Assembly: GCF_000952155.1 (NCBI RefSeq)
Contig: NZ_JYON01000001.1
Location: forward strand, 124,001 to 188,000
Length of the DNA: 64,000 nucleotides
Source of the DNA: Aliterella atlantica CENA595
GTDB lineage: Bacteria > Cyanobacteriota > Cyanobacteriia > Cyanobacteriales > Chroococcidiopsidaceae
Direction: 5' to 3'
A program made the translations under genes and the position numbers. This document shows positions 8,409-17,819 of this stretch, in pieces. The notes under the pieces were generated by a model. That model made no database searches and was not told where the DNA came from. It worked only from the letters and a program-made list of their open reading frames with translations. The number at the start of each line of letters is the position of its first letter. Positions within the stretch are counted from its first letter, which is position 1.

Positions 8409-11018
8409 ATGACGACCTCAGAGGAGAGGATTATCCCGACCGATCTGCGTAATGAAATGTCTCGGTCTTACCTAGAATACGCGATGAGCGTGATTGTCGG
8501 TCGGGCGCTACCAGATGCTAGGGATGGTCTAAAACCCGTGCATCGCCGCATTTTGTACGCAATGCACGAACTGGGACTTACCGCAGATCGTCCGTTTCGT
8601 AAGTGCGCCCGTGTAGTCGGGGAAGTATTGGGCAAATATCACCCACACGGAGATACAGCCGTGTACGACGCGCTAGTGCGGATGGCGCAAGATTTTTCCA
8701 TGCGATCGCCTCTCATCAACGGGCATGGAAATTTCGGCTCAATTGATAACGATCCCCCAGCCGCGATGCGTTATACAGAGTGTCGCTTGCAAGCATTGAC
8801 GGGTGACGCGCTATTACGCGATATCGAAGCAGAAACAGTAGATTTTACCGATAACTTTGACGGTTCGCAGCAAGAACCAGTAGTTCTACCTGCGCGAGTT
8901 CCGCAGTTGTTGCTAAATGGTTCATCGGGAATTGCTGTGGGGATGGCAACAAATATTCCTCCCCACAATTTGGGCGAACTAATTGATGGGTTAGTGGCGC
9001 TAATTCATAACCCTGAAATTAGCGATATCCAGTTAATGCAATATATCCCTGGTCCTGATTTTCCGACTGGGGGGCAAATTTTAGGCACAGCAGCGATTAA
9101 GGAAGCTTATACCACAGGTCGCGGTTCGATTTGTATGCGCGGTGTAGCGGCGATTGAAACTATCGAACACCGAGGTCGTCCAGATCGAGAGGCGATCGTG
9201 ATTACAGAATTACCTTATCAGACCAATAAGGCAGCGCTGATCGAGAAAATCGCGGAAATGGTGAACGAGAAGCGCTTAGAGGGAATTGCTGATATTCGCG
9301 ATGAAAGCGATCGCGACGGGATGCGGATCGTCATCGAACTCAAACGAGATGCGTATCCCCGCGTAGTATTAAACAACCTGTACAAGCAGACACCTTTGCA
9401 GGCAAACTTCGGTGCGAATATGTTGGCACTGGTAAATAACGATCCCCAGTTATTGACACTCAAGCAGTTTCTCAACGTATTTTTAGATTTTCGGATTGAA
9501 GCAATTACGCGGCGCACCCGCTACGAACTGCGTAAAGCGGAAGAAAGAGATCACCTGTTGCAAGGCTTGCTAATTGCGCTAGCAAATCTAGATGCAATTA
9601 TTGTTACCATTCGTCAAGCCGCCGATACGCCTACAGCCAAATCTGAATTAATTGGTTCTTACTCCCTATCCGAACAACAAGCAGATGCAATTTTACAGAT
9701 GCAATTGCGTCGCTTGACTGCATTGGAAGCTGAAAAGATTCGTCAAGAACACGACGAATTACAAGTGCAGATTAACGACCTGCAAGATATCTTGGCAAGA
9801 CGCGATCGCATACTAGAAATCGTTGAAACTGAAGTTCAACAGATTAAAACTGTCCATGCTACACCCAGACGCACAGTAATTGAGCCAGATTTAGGCGAAA
9901 TTGGCGATATTGACTTAATTGCTAACGAAAAAGCCTTGATTTTGCTTACAGAACAAGGTTATATCAAACGGATGCCTGTAAGTACCTTTGAAGCGCAAAG
10001 TCGGGCAACGCGCGGTAAAGCAGCAGCTAGGATGAAAGAAGATGACGGCATAGAGCATTTCTTGACTTGCTGCGACCACGATAGCGTACTATTTTTCAGC
10101 GATCGCGGTGTAGTTTACTGCCTCAAAGCGTATCAAATTCCTGCCGCATCGCGTACTAGCCGAGGCGCACCTATCGTACAGATGCTACCAATTCCCAGGG
10201 ATGAAAAAATTACTTCCATTGTCCCTGTAAGCGAGTTTAGCAGCGACGAGTATCTAGTAATGTTGACTCGTGGCGGCTTTATCAAGAAAACTGAGTTAGC
10301 AGCATTTAGCAATATTCGCGCTAATGGATTGATTGCGATTTCCCTAGAAGAAGGCGATCAACTGCGGTGGGTAAGACGGGCGAGAAACGAGGATAGTATT
10401 ATTATCGGTTCGCGTTCGGGTATGGCAATTCATTTTAGATGCGATCGCGATCAGTTGCGCCCGTTGGGGAGAGCAACACGCGGCGTAAGAGCAATGAAAC
10501 TCAAAGCTGGCGATGAGCTAATTGGCATGGATATCTTGCCTAGCGCAATTTTGGCAACTTTACCTGTAGACGAAGCAACAGAAGTTGAAGAGATAGAAAC
10601 TGAAGAACTCGAAGTGGTTGCTGGTAACGATGAGGTAGAAATTGAAGAACTCGAAGTAGTAGCTGGTGCTAGTACGGGACCTTGGGTATTAATCGTCACT
10701 ACAGGCGGTTATGGCAAGAGAGTACCTGTAGCGCAGTTCAAACTATACAACCGAGCGACTAAAGGTAAGATTGCTACTAAATTCAAAAACCGCAAGTCTC
10801 AAGATCAACTAGCAGCATTGCACATTGTCAACGAAGAAGATGAATTAATGCTCGTAACCAGTCGCGGCATTATTATTCGTCAAGTTGTCAAAGCAATTCC
10901 GCCGCAGTCAAGAACAGCAACAGGGGTAAGAGTGCAGCGTTTAGATGACGACGATGCGATCGCTGCTGTAGCTTTGGTTCCTCCCAGTGTCGGCGATGAT
11001 GAAGTTGAGGCAGAATAA
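8409..11018 (+). CDS. gyrA: DNA gyrase subunit A
   Basis: An 869-residue type IIA topoisomerase breakage-reunion subunit, which partners GyrB to introduce negative supercoils. The catalytic tyrosine is Tyr122 in AAMRYTECR, the same number as in E. coli. The quinolone-determining region reads [10 protein letters not shown], with Thr83 and Asp87 at the two common resistance positions; Thr83 is a natural variant in several bacteria. The C-terminal beta-pinwheel has GyrA-box-like segments ([27 protein letters not shown]). Between two blades, around residues 725-753, is an acidic insert with a duplicated [14 protein letters not shown] unit. The 3' end overlaps the start of lnt. Confidence 0.97.
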   Translation: MTTSEERIIPTDLRNEMSRSYLEYAMSVIVGRALPDARDGLKPVHRRILYAMHELGLTADRPFRKCARVVGEVLGKYHPHGDTAVYDALVRMAQDFSMRSPLINGHGNFGSIDNDPPAAMRYTECRLQALTGDALLRDIEAETVDFTDNFDGSQQEPVVLPARVPQLLLNGSSGIAVGMATNIPPHNLGELIDGLVALIHNPEISDIQLMQYIPGPDFPTGGQILGTAAIKEAYTTGRGSICMRGVAAIETIEHRGRPDREAIVITELPYQTNKAALIEKIAEMVNEKRLEGIADIRDESDRDGMRIVIELKRDAYPRVVLNNLYKQTPLQANFGANMLALVNNDPQLLTLKQFLNVFLDFRIEAITRRTRYELRKAEERDHLLQGLLIALANLDAIIVTIRQAADTPTAKSELIGSYSLSEQQADAILQMQLRRLTALEAEKIRQEHDELQVQINDLQDILARRDRILEIVETEVQQIKTVHATPRRTVIEPDLGEIGDIDLIANEKALILLTEQGYIKRMPVSTFEAQSRATRGKAAARMKEDDGIEHFLTCCDHDSVLFFSDRGVVYCLKAYQIPAASRTSRGAPIVQMLPIPRDEKITSIVPVSEFSSDEYLVMLTRGGFIKKTELAAFSNIRANGLIAISLEEGDQLRWVRRARNEDSIIIGSRSGMAIHFRCDRDQLRPLGRATRGVRAMKLKAGDELIGMDILPSAILATLPVDEATEVEEIETEELEVVAGNDEVEIEELEVVAGASTGPWVLIVTTGGYGKRVPVAQFKLYNRATKGKIATKFKNRKSQDQLAALHIVNEEDELMLVTSRGIIIRQVVKAIPPQSRTATGVRVQRLDDDDAIAAVALVPPSVGDDEVEAE
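10596..10667 (+). repeat. 30-bp in-frame duplication in the gyrA C-terminal domain
   Basis: Units at 10596-10625 and 10638-10667 are 27/30 identical and encode two copies of an acidic [10 protein letters not shown] segment. The 42-base period keeps the frame. This lengthens an acidic linker between pinwheel blades. Confidence 0.8.
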
Positions 11019-12549
11019 GCAAAAGCCAGAAAAGAGGCAAGAAAACAAGTATCTTGCCTCTTATTTATTACCCCTTGTAGCGCTTTTAAGCGGTATTTGC
11101 ATGGGGTTAACAGTAGCACCATTCGGCGCATGGTTCTTAGCCTGGGTATCCCTAGCACCCCTATGGGTATTGGTTCGATCCCCCCTAGCCCCCCCGATCC
11201 TCCCTGCCCTCCTTTGGGGAATCGGCTATCATGGCATAGCGCTATGGTGGATTACAGGCGTTCATCCGATGACGTGGATGGGCGTACCTTGGCTGGCTAG
11301 TTTGGCGATCGCTGCTTTCTGTTGGACATTTATTACACTATGGGGAGCAGCTTTAGTTGTAGTTTGGGCAGTTATTACAGCTTGGCTGATTCGCAATGCA
11401 AACGCTCTAACTCGCGTGTTAATTGGCACAGCTTTATGGTGTGGGTTAGAAAGCTTGTGGAGTAAAGGGGCATTATGGTGGACGACTATTGCTTATACTC
11501 AAAGTCCTCATAACATAGCAATTTTACATTTAGGTCAACTATCAGGAACTACTACAATTACAGCGGCTATAGTTGCAGTTAACGCCCTACTTGCTGAAGC
11601 TTGGCTTAACCGCCAACACAAAAATACCTATTTAAGTTTGGCAGTTGCATTATTAGCAAGTTTGCACCTAATTGGCTGGCAATTATCTAACCAACCTCTA
11701 AATGAATCGCCGCAAACAGCCTTAAAAGTAGGCATAATTCAAGGCAACGTTCCTAACGAAATTAAACTATATTCCGATGGAATAAGTCGGGCGATCGCAG
11801 GATACACATCAGGCTACCAAACTTTAGCCGACGGGGGAGTTGATGCAGTTTTAACTCCTGAAGGTGCTTTGCCTTTTCGCTGGAATGATGTGGAACGAAC
11901 TTCTTTTTATGCCGCAGTAAAGGAAAAAGGTGTAACAGCTTGGGTAGGAGCATTTGGACAACAAGGGCGCAGCATTACCAATAGCTTATTTACTTTAACT
12001 GGTACTGGGGAAATTTTCAGCCGCTACAACAAATACAAGTTAGTACCTTTAGGCGAGTATATTCCCTTCGAGCAATTTTTGGGAAGCCTTGTCGATCGCC
12101 TTTCGCCTCTAGATGCTCATCAAGTTGCAGGTGCATCTAACCAAATATTTGATACGCCATTTGGGCGGGCAATAGCGGCTATTTGCTACGAATCGGCGTT
12201 TCCTGAGCATTTTCGCCGCCAAACAGCAGCCGGAGGTCAATTTATCCTCAGCGCTGCCAATAACGCCCACTACAGCCCTTCTATGCCCGCTCAACACCAC
12301 GCTCAAGATGTGATGCGGGCAATTGAGAGCGATCGCTGGGCAGTCCGCGCGACTAATACTGGTTATTCTGGAGTTATCGATCCTCACGGCAGAATAGAAT
12401 GGATTTCTAAACTCAATACTTACCAATTGCACGCCGCCACTATTTATCGCCGAGATACTAAAACTTTGTACGTGCGCTCTGGAGATTGGTTGATGCCTTT
12501 ATTGTTGGGATTAGGTTTAGCAAGTAAAGTTTTTACTGAATTTGGATAA
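10996..12549 (+). CDS. lnt: apolipoprotein N-acyltransferase
   Basis: About 517 residues. Lnt transfers an acyl chain from phospholipid to the N-terminal diacylglyceryl-cysteine of lipoproteins in the plasma membrane. The N-terminal half has six to eight hydrophobic spans (for example [29 protein letters not shown]); the C-terminal half is a nitrilase-like domain with a Glu-Lys-Cys triad in LTPEGALPF (Glu about 289), [12 protein letters not shown] (Lys about 346) and [11 protein letters not shown] (Cys about 397). Possible starts are GTG 10987, ATG 10996 or ATG 10999; all overlap gyrA by 20-32 bases, so translation is probably coupled to gyrA. The last hydrophobic stretch ([12 protein letters not shown]) anchors the C-terminus. 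Confidence 0.93.
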   Translation: MMKLRQNKQKPEKRQENKYLASYLLPLVALLSGICMGLTVAPFGAWFLAWVSLAPLWVLVRSPLAPPILPALLWGIGYHGIALWWITGVHPMTWMGVPWLASLAIAAFCWTFITLWGAALVVVWAVITAWLIRNANALTRVLIGTALWCGLESLWSKGALWWTTIAYTQSPHNIAILHLGQLSGTTTITAAIVAVNALLAEAWLNRQHKNTYLSLAVALLASLHLIGWQLSNQPLNESPQTALKVGIIQGNVPNEIKLYSDGISRAIAGYTSGYQTLADGGVDAVLTPEGALPFRWNDVERTSFYAAVKEKGVTAWVGAFGQQGRSITNSLFTLTGTGEIFSRYNKYKLVPLGEYIPFEQFLGSLVDRLSPLDAHQVAGASNQIFDTPFGRAIAAICYESAFPEHFRRQTAAGGQFILSAANNAHYSPSMPAQHHAQDVMRAIESDRWAVRATNTGYSGVIDPHGRIEWISKLNTYQLHAATIYRRDTKTLYVRSGDWLMPLLLGLGLASKVFTEFG

Positions 12550-12605
12550 CAACGACGGCGTATCCAACAGAAAGCCCGTGTTTTTGAGCGCGGTGCGATT
12601 GAAGG

Positions 12606-15600
12606 TTAGGAATTATGGGTGATTGTATTACAGGGCATTGACGCAAGCAGCGGTAAGCGGACGATAAAGGTTGCGCCCTGCCCTTCCCCCGCACTTTCGG
12701 CATGAATTGTGCCGTTGTGGAGTTCGACTAAGTGGTGGGCGATCGCTAACCCCAACCCTAATCCATGCTTTGCATCAGCATCTCTGGCTTGACGGAAGCG
12801 ATCGAAGACATGGGGTAGAAAATCGGCGGCAATCCCAATGCCCGTATCGATGACACGAATTTCGGCATAATTGTCATGGGCGATCGCTTCTTTCTTAAAT
12901 GACAACTCAACATCTACCCGCCCTCCTTCTGGGGTGAATTTAATCGCATTTGACAGGAGATTGCAGATAACTTGCTGGAGGCGATCGCGATCGCCCATTA
13001 CCATCTCAGCCGTTTTGACTGGAGCGGTGATGCCCCACCCCACTAGCTCGATTTCTTTGGCTTCAGCGAGATGATAGACCGTTGCGATCGCCGTTTCGAT
13101 TACGGCTGCTAGCTCGACAGGTTGAAGCTGCAACCGGAGCTTGCCTATGTCGAGCCGAGAAACATCGAGCAAGTCTTGCACCAGTTTGGCTTGCAGCGTC
13201 GCGTTGCGCTCGATGGTGTCCAACGCTTTGGTCAACAAAGATGAACTAGGTGGACTATTTCGCAGCAAGCGCGTCCAACCCAAAATCGAGACTAGGGGGG
13301 TGTTGAGTTCGTGGGAAACTGTCGATAGCAGTTCATCCTTTCTGCGGATGGTAGTTTTTGCCTGATGCAGCGCTTGCGATCGCAGTTGTGCCATCTGAAG
13401 ATGGGCATTGACGCGAGATATCAGTTCTTGCGCCGAGAAGGGTTTGATTAGGTAGTCGTCTGCGCCTGCTTCCAATCCTTCGACAATTGCTTCTTCTCCA
13501 GCACGCGCCGAGAGCAAAATGATGGGAACTTCTCTGGTACGTGGGTCAGCCCGTAATGCAGCAAGCAACTCAAAGCCGTCTAATCCTGGCATCATTACAT
13601 CACTCAAGACGAGATCGGGGACTTGCTCTCTAATCGCTGCCAGTGCTGCTGCTCCATCTGCAACAGCTTTAACTTGGACGTGCTTACTTAGGATGCGCGT
13701 CAGATACTCGCGCATATCGGCATTGTCATCAACCAAGAGGACACGAGCCGAAGTAGAAGTTGGGAGTAAAAAGTCAGTAGTTAGGGTAGATTGTTCCTCG
13801 ACTGCGAGCTCTCGGTGCTGCTCCCTTGTTGGTAGCCACCGATCTACGTCCTCAACGTAAGAGACTGCACCCATCGCGGTTGATGCTAGAGTACGAGTTG
13901 GTCCGATACGATCGCCTTCAAGATGAAGGCGATCGCTCGGTAGATGGTCTGTCCCAAATGGCAGGGCGATCGTAAAGCAAGTTCCCTCTCCTAGCGTGCT
14001 GCTCACCTCAATAGTGCCACCGTGTAGGCGCACCAGTTCATCTACCAGGGCGAGACCGATTCCCGCTCCTTCATAGGTTCTCCCTTTTGTTCCTCGCACT
14101 TGATAGAACCGCTCAAATAGGCGGGGGAGGTGTTTGGGTGCAATTCCCTCACCCGTGTCTTGAATCTGCAAAATGGCTCGATTGCCATCAGTGGGGTGCA
14201 ATCTGACCGTAATTTCGCCTTCTTGGGTGAACTTAAAAGCGTTGGAGAGCAGATTGAGGACGATTTTTTCCCACATTTGGCGATCGATATAAACGGGTTC
14301 GGGTAATGGTGGGCAATCGACGATGAGGCGCAGTCCTGCCCGCTCAATGGCGGAACGAAATACACTCGCCAATTGGGTTGTAAACATTGCCAAATCGGTC
14401 GGTTCGTAAACGGCTTCCATGCGTCCGGCTTCGATGCGGGAGAAGTCGAGCAAGGTATTGACCAATTTCAGGAGTCTATTCGTGTTTCGATACGCCAGTT
14501 CTAGTCGTTCTTGTTGAGCGGGGGGCAGAGGATGAGTGCGATCGCTCAAGGCATCTTGCAGGGGCGCGATTAACAGCGTTAGCGGGGTGCGAAACTCGTG
14601 ACTGACATTGCTGAAGAAGAGGGTTTTAGCGCGATCGAGTTCTGCCAGTGTTTCGGCACGTTGGCGTTCTTCTTCACGGGCGGATTGTTCTTGAATCCGT
14701 TGAATCTCCGATTGGCGCAAATCTTCTTCGGCACGGGCGCGTTCGATGGTTGCCCAGATGCGTTCGGCAGTTTCGCTCAATAGTTCAACTTCCGCCGCTG
14801 ACCACTGGCGCGGTACAGATTCAGTGACGCAGAGTGCACCCACCAATGCGCCCGCTTTAATCAGCGGCAGGGAAATATGCGAGCCAATTCTAATCGCTGC
14901 CATTGCTGCCTTGTCGCCATCGGGAACAATATCCGCGCTCTGCGTATCCTCAACAATTACGGTTTCGCCCCTTTGGAGATGAGGTACAATCCAGCCGAAG
15001 TCTGTAAACCGATGAATGCCCACAAGCGTTGGCGAATCGCCGCGCAAATAATTCTGATTAACGCGGGCTTGATTCTCTGCTACGTTGACCTCAACATAGT
15101 AGGCGCGGTCAATGCCTAAATATTCGCCCAGCAGCCGACTAGCTTCCGCCTGAATTTGCACTGGGTCGGAGAGCGATCGCGGCGCATCCGACAACTTGAC
15201 CCGAAACGCATCCATTTCAGCAGCGCGGCGCAATTGGTCTTCTGCTTGTTTGCGATCGGTGATGTCGTTAAACACAATGGCAATTTGGCGACTGTCCTCG
15301 CCATCGACCCGCGAAAGGTAAACGTCCAACCATCGGTTTAAGCCTTCGACGTAATCTTCAAGGCGGGTAGCAACGCCTGTCTGAACCACTTGGGCGATCG
15401 TTTCCAGCCATAAGGATTCAAAGTTGAGATTGAGTTCGACTGCCGTTTTGCCCACCACATTTTCTAAGCCAGTCAATTGCTCAAACGCCGGATTAACTTG
15501 CAGATACCGCAAGTCAACGGGTTTTTCGTTCTCGTCATAGATCAGTTCGCAGAGCGCGTAGCCTTCATCGATCGAGGTGAACAGCAATCGGTATTTCTCT

Positions 15601-17786
15601 TCCGATTCGCGCAAATCTTCTTCGGCACGGGCGCGTTCGATTCCGAGCCAAACGCGCGCGGAGATTTCCCGCAAAAGCTCGATTTCGTCCTCGCGCCAAA
15701 CCGAAGGCTTGCTGCGCGCGACACCCAGATCGAAAACCCAGCGTCCATTGCTTAAGTAGGGCGTGTTGACGATCGAAGCGATGTCGAACGCCTCAAACGC
15801 TGCCATCTGTTCGGGCGATCGCGTTCCGTCGCGCACGTCGTTCATGACCATCGAATGCCCGGCACAGAGCAGGCTGTTTTCCTCTTCGGTGTGATAATCG
15901 GCGAGTCTGTAGCTCCCGCCGATTTCAAGCTGACCGGCGGGACGGCTGGGTAGCAGATATATGCATTCGCCCGCCTCCGGGTTAATCTCAACAAACAAGT
16001 AGCGAGACAGATCGAGATGTTTGGCGATGCGTTTGCCCGCCATTTCCATGATTTCTTCGGCAGTGGCAAGCGGCGCAAAATCGTTCATCAAATCGGCGAG
16101 GAAAGCGAGATTTGCTTCGCGGCGTTTGCGCTCGGTGATGTCAGTGAACAGAAGCGACACGCGGTTGTCGCCCGCCACGCCGACGCGCAGCGCGTAAACG
16201 TCATACCAAATGCCCATCGCTTCGGTGTATTGTACGAAGCGCACCGACTGACCTGTTCGGGCGACGCACGCGAACCGCTCGAACCAGAGGCGTTCGAGGT
16301 CGGGCTGAAACTCGCTGATGCGCTTACCGATTGGATTGATGAAGCCGGTCTGCTGCTCGAACGCCGAATTCGCTTCTAGATAAATCCAATCAACCGCGTT
16401 GCCCTCGTCGTCCTCGATTAATTCAAAAATGCAAAAGCATTCATCAATCGAATTAAACAAAGTGCGGTATTTTTCTTCTGAATCACGCAATGCGGCTTCT
16501 GCTTGCTTGCGATCGGTGATATTACTGGCTGCTCCGAACCATTCAATAATGTCACCCTGCTGATTCAGCAACGGAATGGCACGCGAGAACGTCCAGCCGA
16601 TCGTGCCGTCTTCTCGAAAAACGCGGTGTTCTAATTCAAAATTGCTTTTGGTTTGGATGGCTGACTCAATGGCAGCCCACACTCGCGGCTGTTCATCTGC
16701 GGGAATGTATTCATCAAGCCAAGTGCGCTTCGGATTGGTGGTGCTGGCAATAAACTGCTTGCCTTCGAGGTGGTGCATCACGCTCCAATCTGCGCTCATT
16801 TTATACACAATGTCCGAACTGGCGTTGACGAGTGCGCGGAAATGCTCTTCATTCTCGCGCAGGGCGGCTTGGGCTTGCCTTTGCTCGATCAAGTCAGCGG
16901 CTTGGCGGGCGAGTAAATCGAGAAACCGCAGTTCGCGTTCTGTGGGTCGATGGTGTCTGCTCCAATGGGTGGAAACCATACCGATCGCTTTACCCGAACG
17001 GGTAACTAGCGGGGTGGACTGGGCAGAGAGATAACCCGCCTCGACGTGTATTCGCATCGAGCCGTCGGGGTCTTCGCTTTCTGGCACATCGAAATCAACA
17101 AAGGTGCGATCGCCATTTCTTAGTGCAATGCCGCAAGGAGTATTAGAACTAGCATTGACGCGGTAGAAATGCTCAATTACATTTCGCTCAAAGCCCTGAG
17201 TGGCAAGCAGCAGCAAGTCTTGCGTCGCTCGATCGAGAATTTGCACTGTTCCGGCATCTGCCCGCGTTAGCGCGATCGCTGTTGCCATAATCTCTTGATA
17301 AAGTGCCTGAATGTTGCCTTCGGTTACAAGCCTGGCGCTCAGTTCGTGCAGCAGCCGCGTAGCTTTCAGGTCTGACTCGATAGCTGCTTCGGCAAGTTTG
17401 CGATCGGTAATGTCGTAGGAAACGGCAAGCACGGCATAGACTTCACCGCTTGCAGAACGTAACGGCGTTCCCCGTGAGATGTAGAAGCGATCGTGGGCGT
17501 TGTGTTCAATTTCAAACACTTCTCCCGCCAGTGCTTTACGGTACAGCACCTCATACCTCGTGGCTAAGTCGGGCGGAAATACCTCAAAAATAGTTCGCCC
17601 CACCAAATCTTCAGGTTTGAAACCTGCAACCGAGAGCGCTTCTCCTTCAGCAAGCCGATAGCGCAAATTGAGGTCAACTACAAACGCGGCTCCACCTGGC
17701 AGATTTTCAATCATCGTCCGCAGGAGTGCTTCAAAATCCTGCAATGGGTCGCTGGTGTGATGCTGCCTGTTGCTTTTGAGTTGCAT
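12606..17786 (-). CDS. giant hybrid sensor histidine kinase with multiple PAS and GAF domains
   Basis: 1726 residues. Approximate order: PAS (30-130), GAF (150-300), PAS (310-430), PAS (440-560), GAF (565-705), PAS (720-830), GAF (840-990), HisKA (H-box His1063 in SHEFRTP), HATPase with NLLSNAFKF and DTGEGI, receiver domain (phospho-acceptor Asp1396 in LSDVMMPG), second HisKA (His1492 in SHELNTP) and second HATPase (DTGIGI, GLGLGLAI). No membrane segments, so it senses cytoplasmic cues. Two complete kinase cores around one receiver suggest an internal phosphorelay. It is the last of three same-strand signalling genes; the gap to the kinase gene upstream is 33 bases. The input signals are unknown. 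Confidence 0.93.
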   Translation of the reverse strand: MQLKSNRQHHTSDPLQDFEALLRTMIENLPGGAAFVVDLNLRYRLAEGEALSVAGFKPEDLVGRTIFEVFPPDLATRYEVLYRKALAGEVFEIEHNAHDRFYISRGTPLRSASGEVYAVLAVSYDITDRKLAEAAIESDLKATRLLHELSARLVTEGNIQALYQEIMATAIALTRADAGTVQILDRATQDLLLLATQGFERNVIEHFYRVNASSNTPCGIALRNGDRTFVDFDVPESEDPDGSMRIHVEAGYLSAQSTPLVTRSGKAIGMVSTHWSRHHRPTERELRFLDLLARQAADLIEQRQAQAALRENEEHFRALVNASSDIVYKMSADWSVMHHLEGKQFIASTTNPKRTWLDEYIPADEQPRVWAAIESAIQTKSNFELEHRVFREDGTIGWTFSRAIPLLNQQGDIIEWFGAASNITDRKQAEAALRDSEEKYRTLFNSIDECFCIFELIEDDEGNAVDWIYLEANSAFEQQTGFINPIGKRISEFQPDLERLWFERFACVARTGQSVRFVQYTEAMGIWYDVYALRVGVAGDNRVSLLFTDITERKRREANLAFLADLMNDFAPLATAEEIMEMAGKRIAKHLDLSRYLFVEINPEAGECIYLLPSRPAGQLEIGGSYRLADYHTEEENSLLCAGHSMVMNDVRDGTRSPEQMAAFEAFDIASIVNTPYLSNGRWVFDLGVARSKPSVWREDEIELLREISARVWLGIERARAEEDLRESEEKYRLLFTSIDEGYALCELIYDENEKPVDLRYLQVNPAFEQLTGLENVVGKTAVELNLNFESLWLETIAQVVQTGVATRLEDYVEGLNRWLDVYLSRVDGEDSRQIAIVFNDITDRKQAEDQLRRAAEMDAFRVKLSDAPRSLSDPVQIQAEASRLLGEYLGIDRAYYVEVNVAENQARVNQNYLRGDSPTLVGIHRFTDFGWIVPHLQRGETVIVEDTQSADIVPDGDKAAMAAIRIGSHISLPLIKAGALVGALCVTESVPRQWSAAEVELLSETAERIWATIERARAEEDLRQSEIQRIQEQSAREEERQRAETLAELDRAKTLFFSNVSHEFRTPLTLLIAPLQDALSDRTHPLPPAQQERLELAYRNTNRLLKLVNTLLDFSRIEAGRMEAVYEPTDLAMFTTQLASVFRSAIERAGLRLIVDCPPLPEPVYIDRQMWEKIVLNLLSNAFKFTQEGEITVRLHPTDGNRAILQIQDTGEGIAPKHLPRLFERFYQVRGTKGRTYEGAGIGLALVDELVRLHGGTIEVSSTLGEGTCFTIALPFGTDHLPSDRLHLEGDRIGPTRTLASTAMGAVSYVEDVDRWLPTREQHRELAVEEQSTLTTDFLLPTSTSARVLLVDDNADMREYLTRILSKHVQVKAVADGAAALAAIREQVPDLVLSDVMMPGLDGFELLAALRADPRTREVPIILLSARAGEEAIVEGLEAGADDYLIKPFSAQELISRVNAHLQMAQLRSQALHQAKTTIRRKDELLSTVSHELNTPLVSILGWTRLLRNSPPSSSLLTKALDTIERNATLQAKLVQDLLDVSRLDIGKLRLQLQPVELAAVIETAIATVYHLAEAKEIELVGWGITAPVKTAEMVMGDRDRLQQVICNLLSNAIKFTPEGGRVDVELSFKKEAIAHDNYAEIRVIDTGIGIAADFLPHVFDRFRQARDADAKHGLGLGLAIAHHLVELHNGTIHAESAGEGQGATFIVRLPLLASMPCNTITHNS

Positions 17787-17819
17787 AGAATTTACGATTT
17801 CTGGGTGGGGCGTTTGAGT

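Noticed and set aside
8409..11018. Thr83 in GyrA as a quinolone-resistance mutation
   Set aside because: Thr is a natural residue at this position in a number of bacteria; resistance cannot be inferred.
16576..17034. A 152-codon plus-strand frame opposite the giant kinase
   Set aside because: Antisense shadow of PAS/GAF coding sequence, with no start signal.
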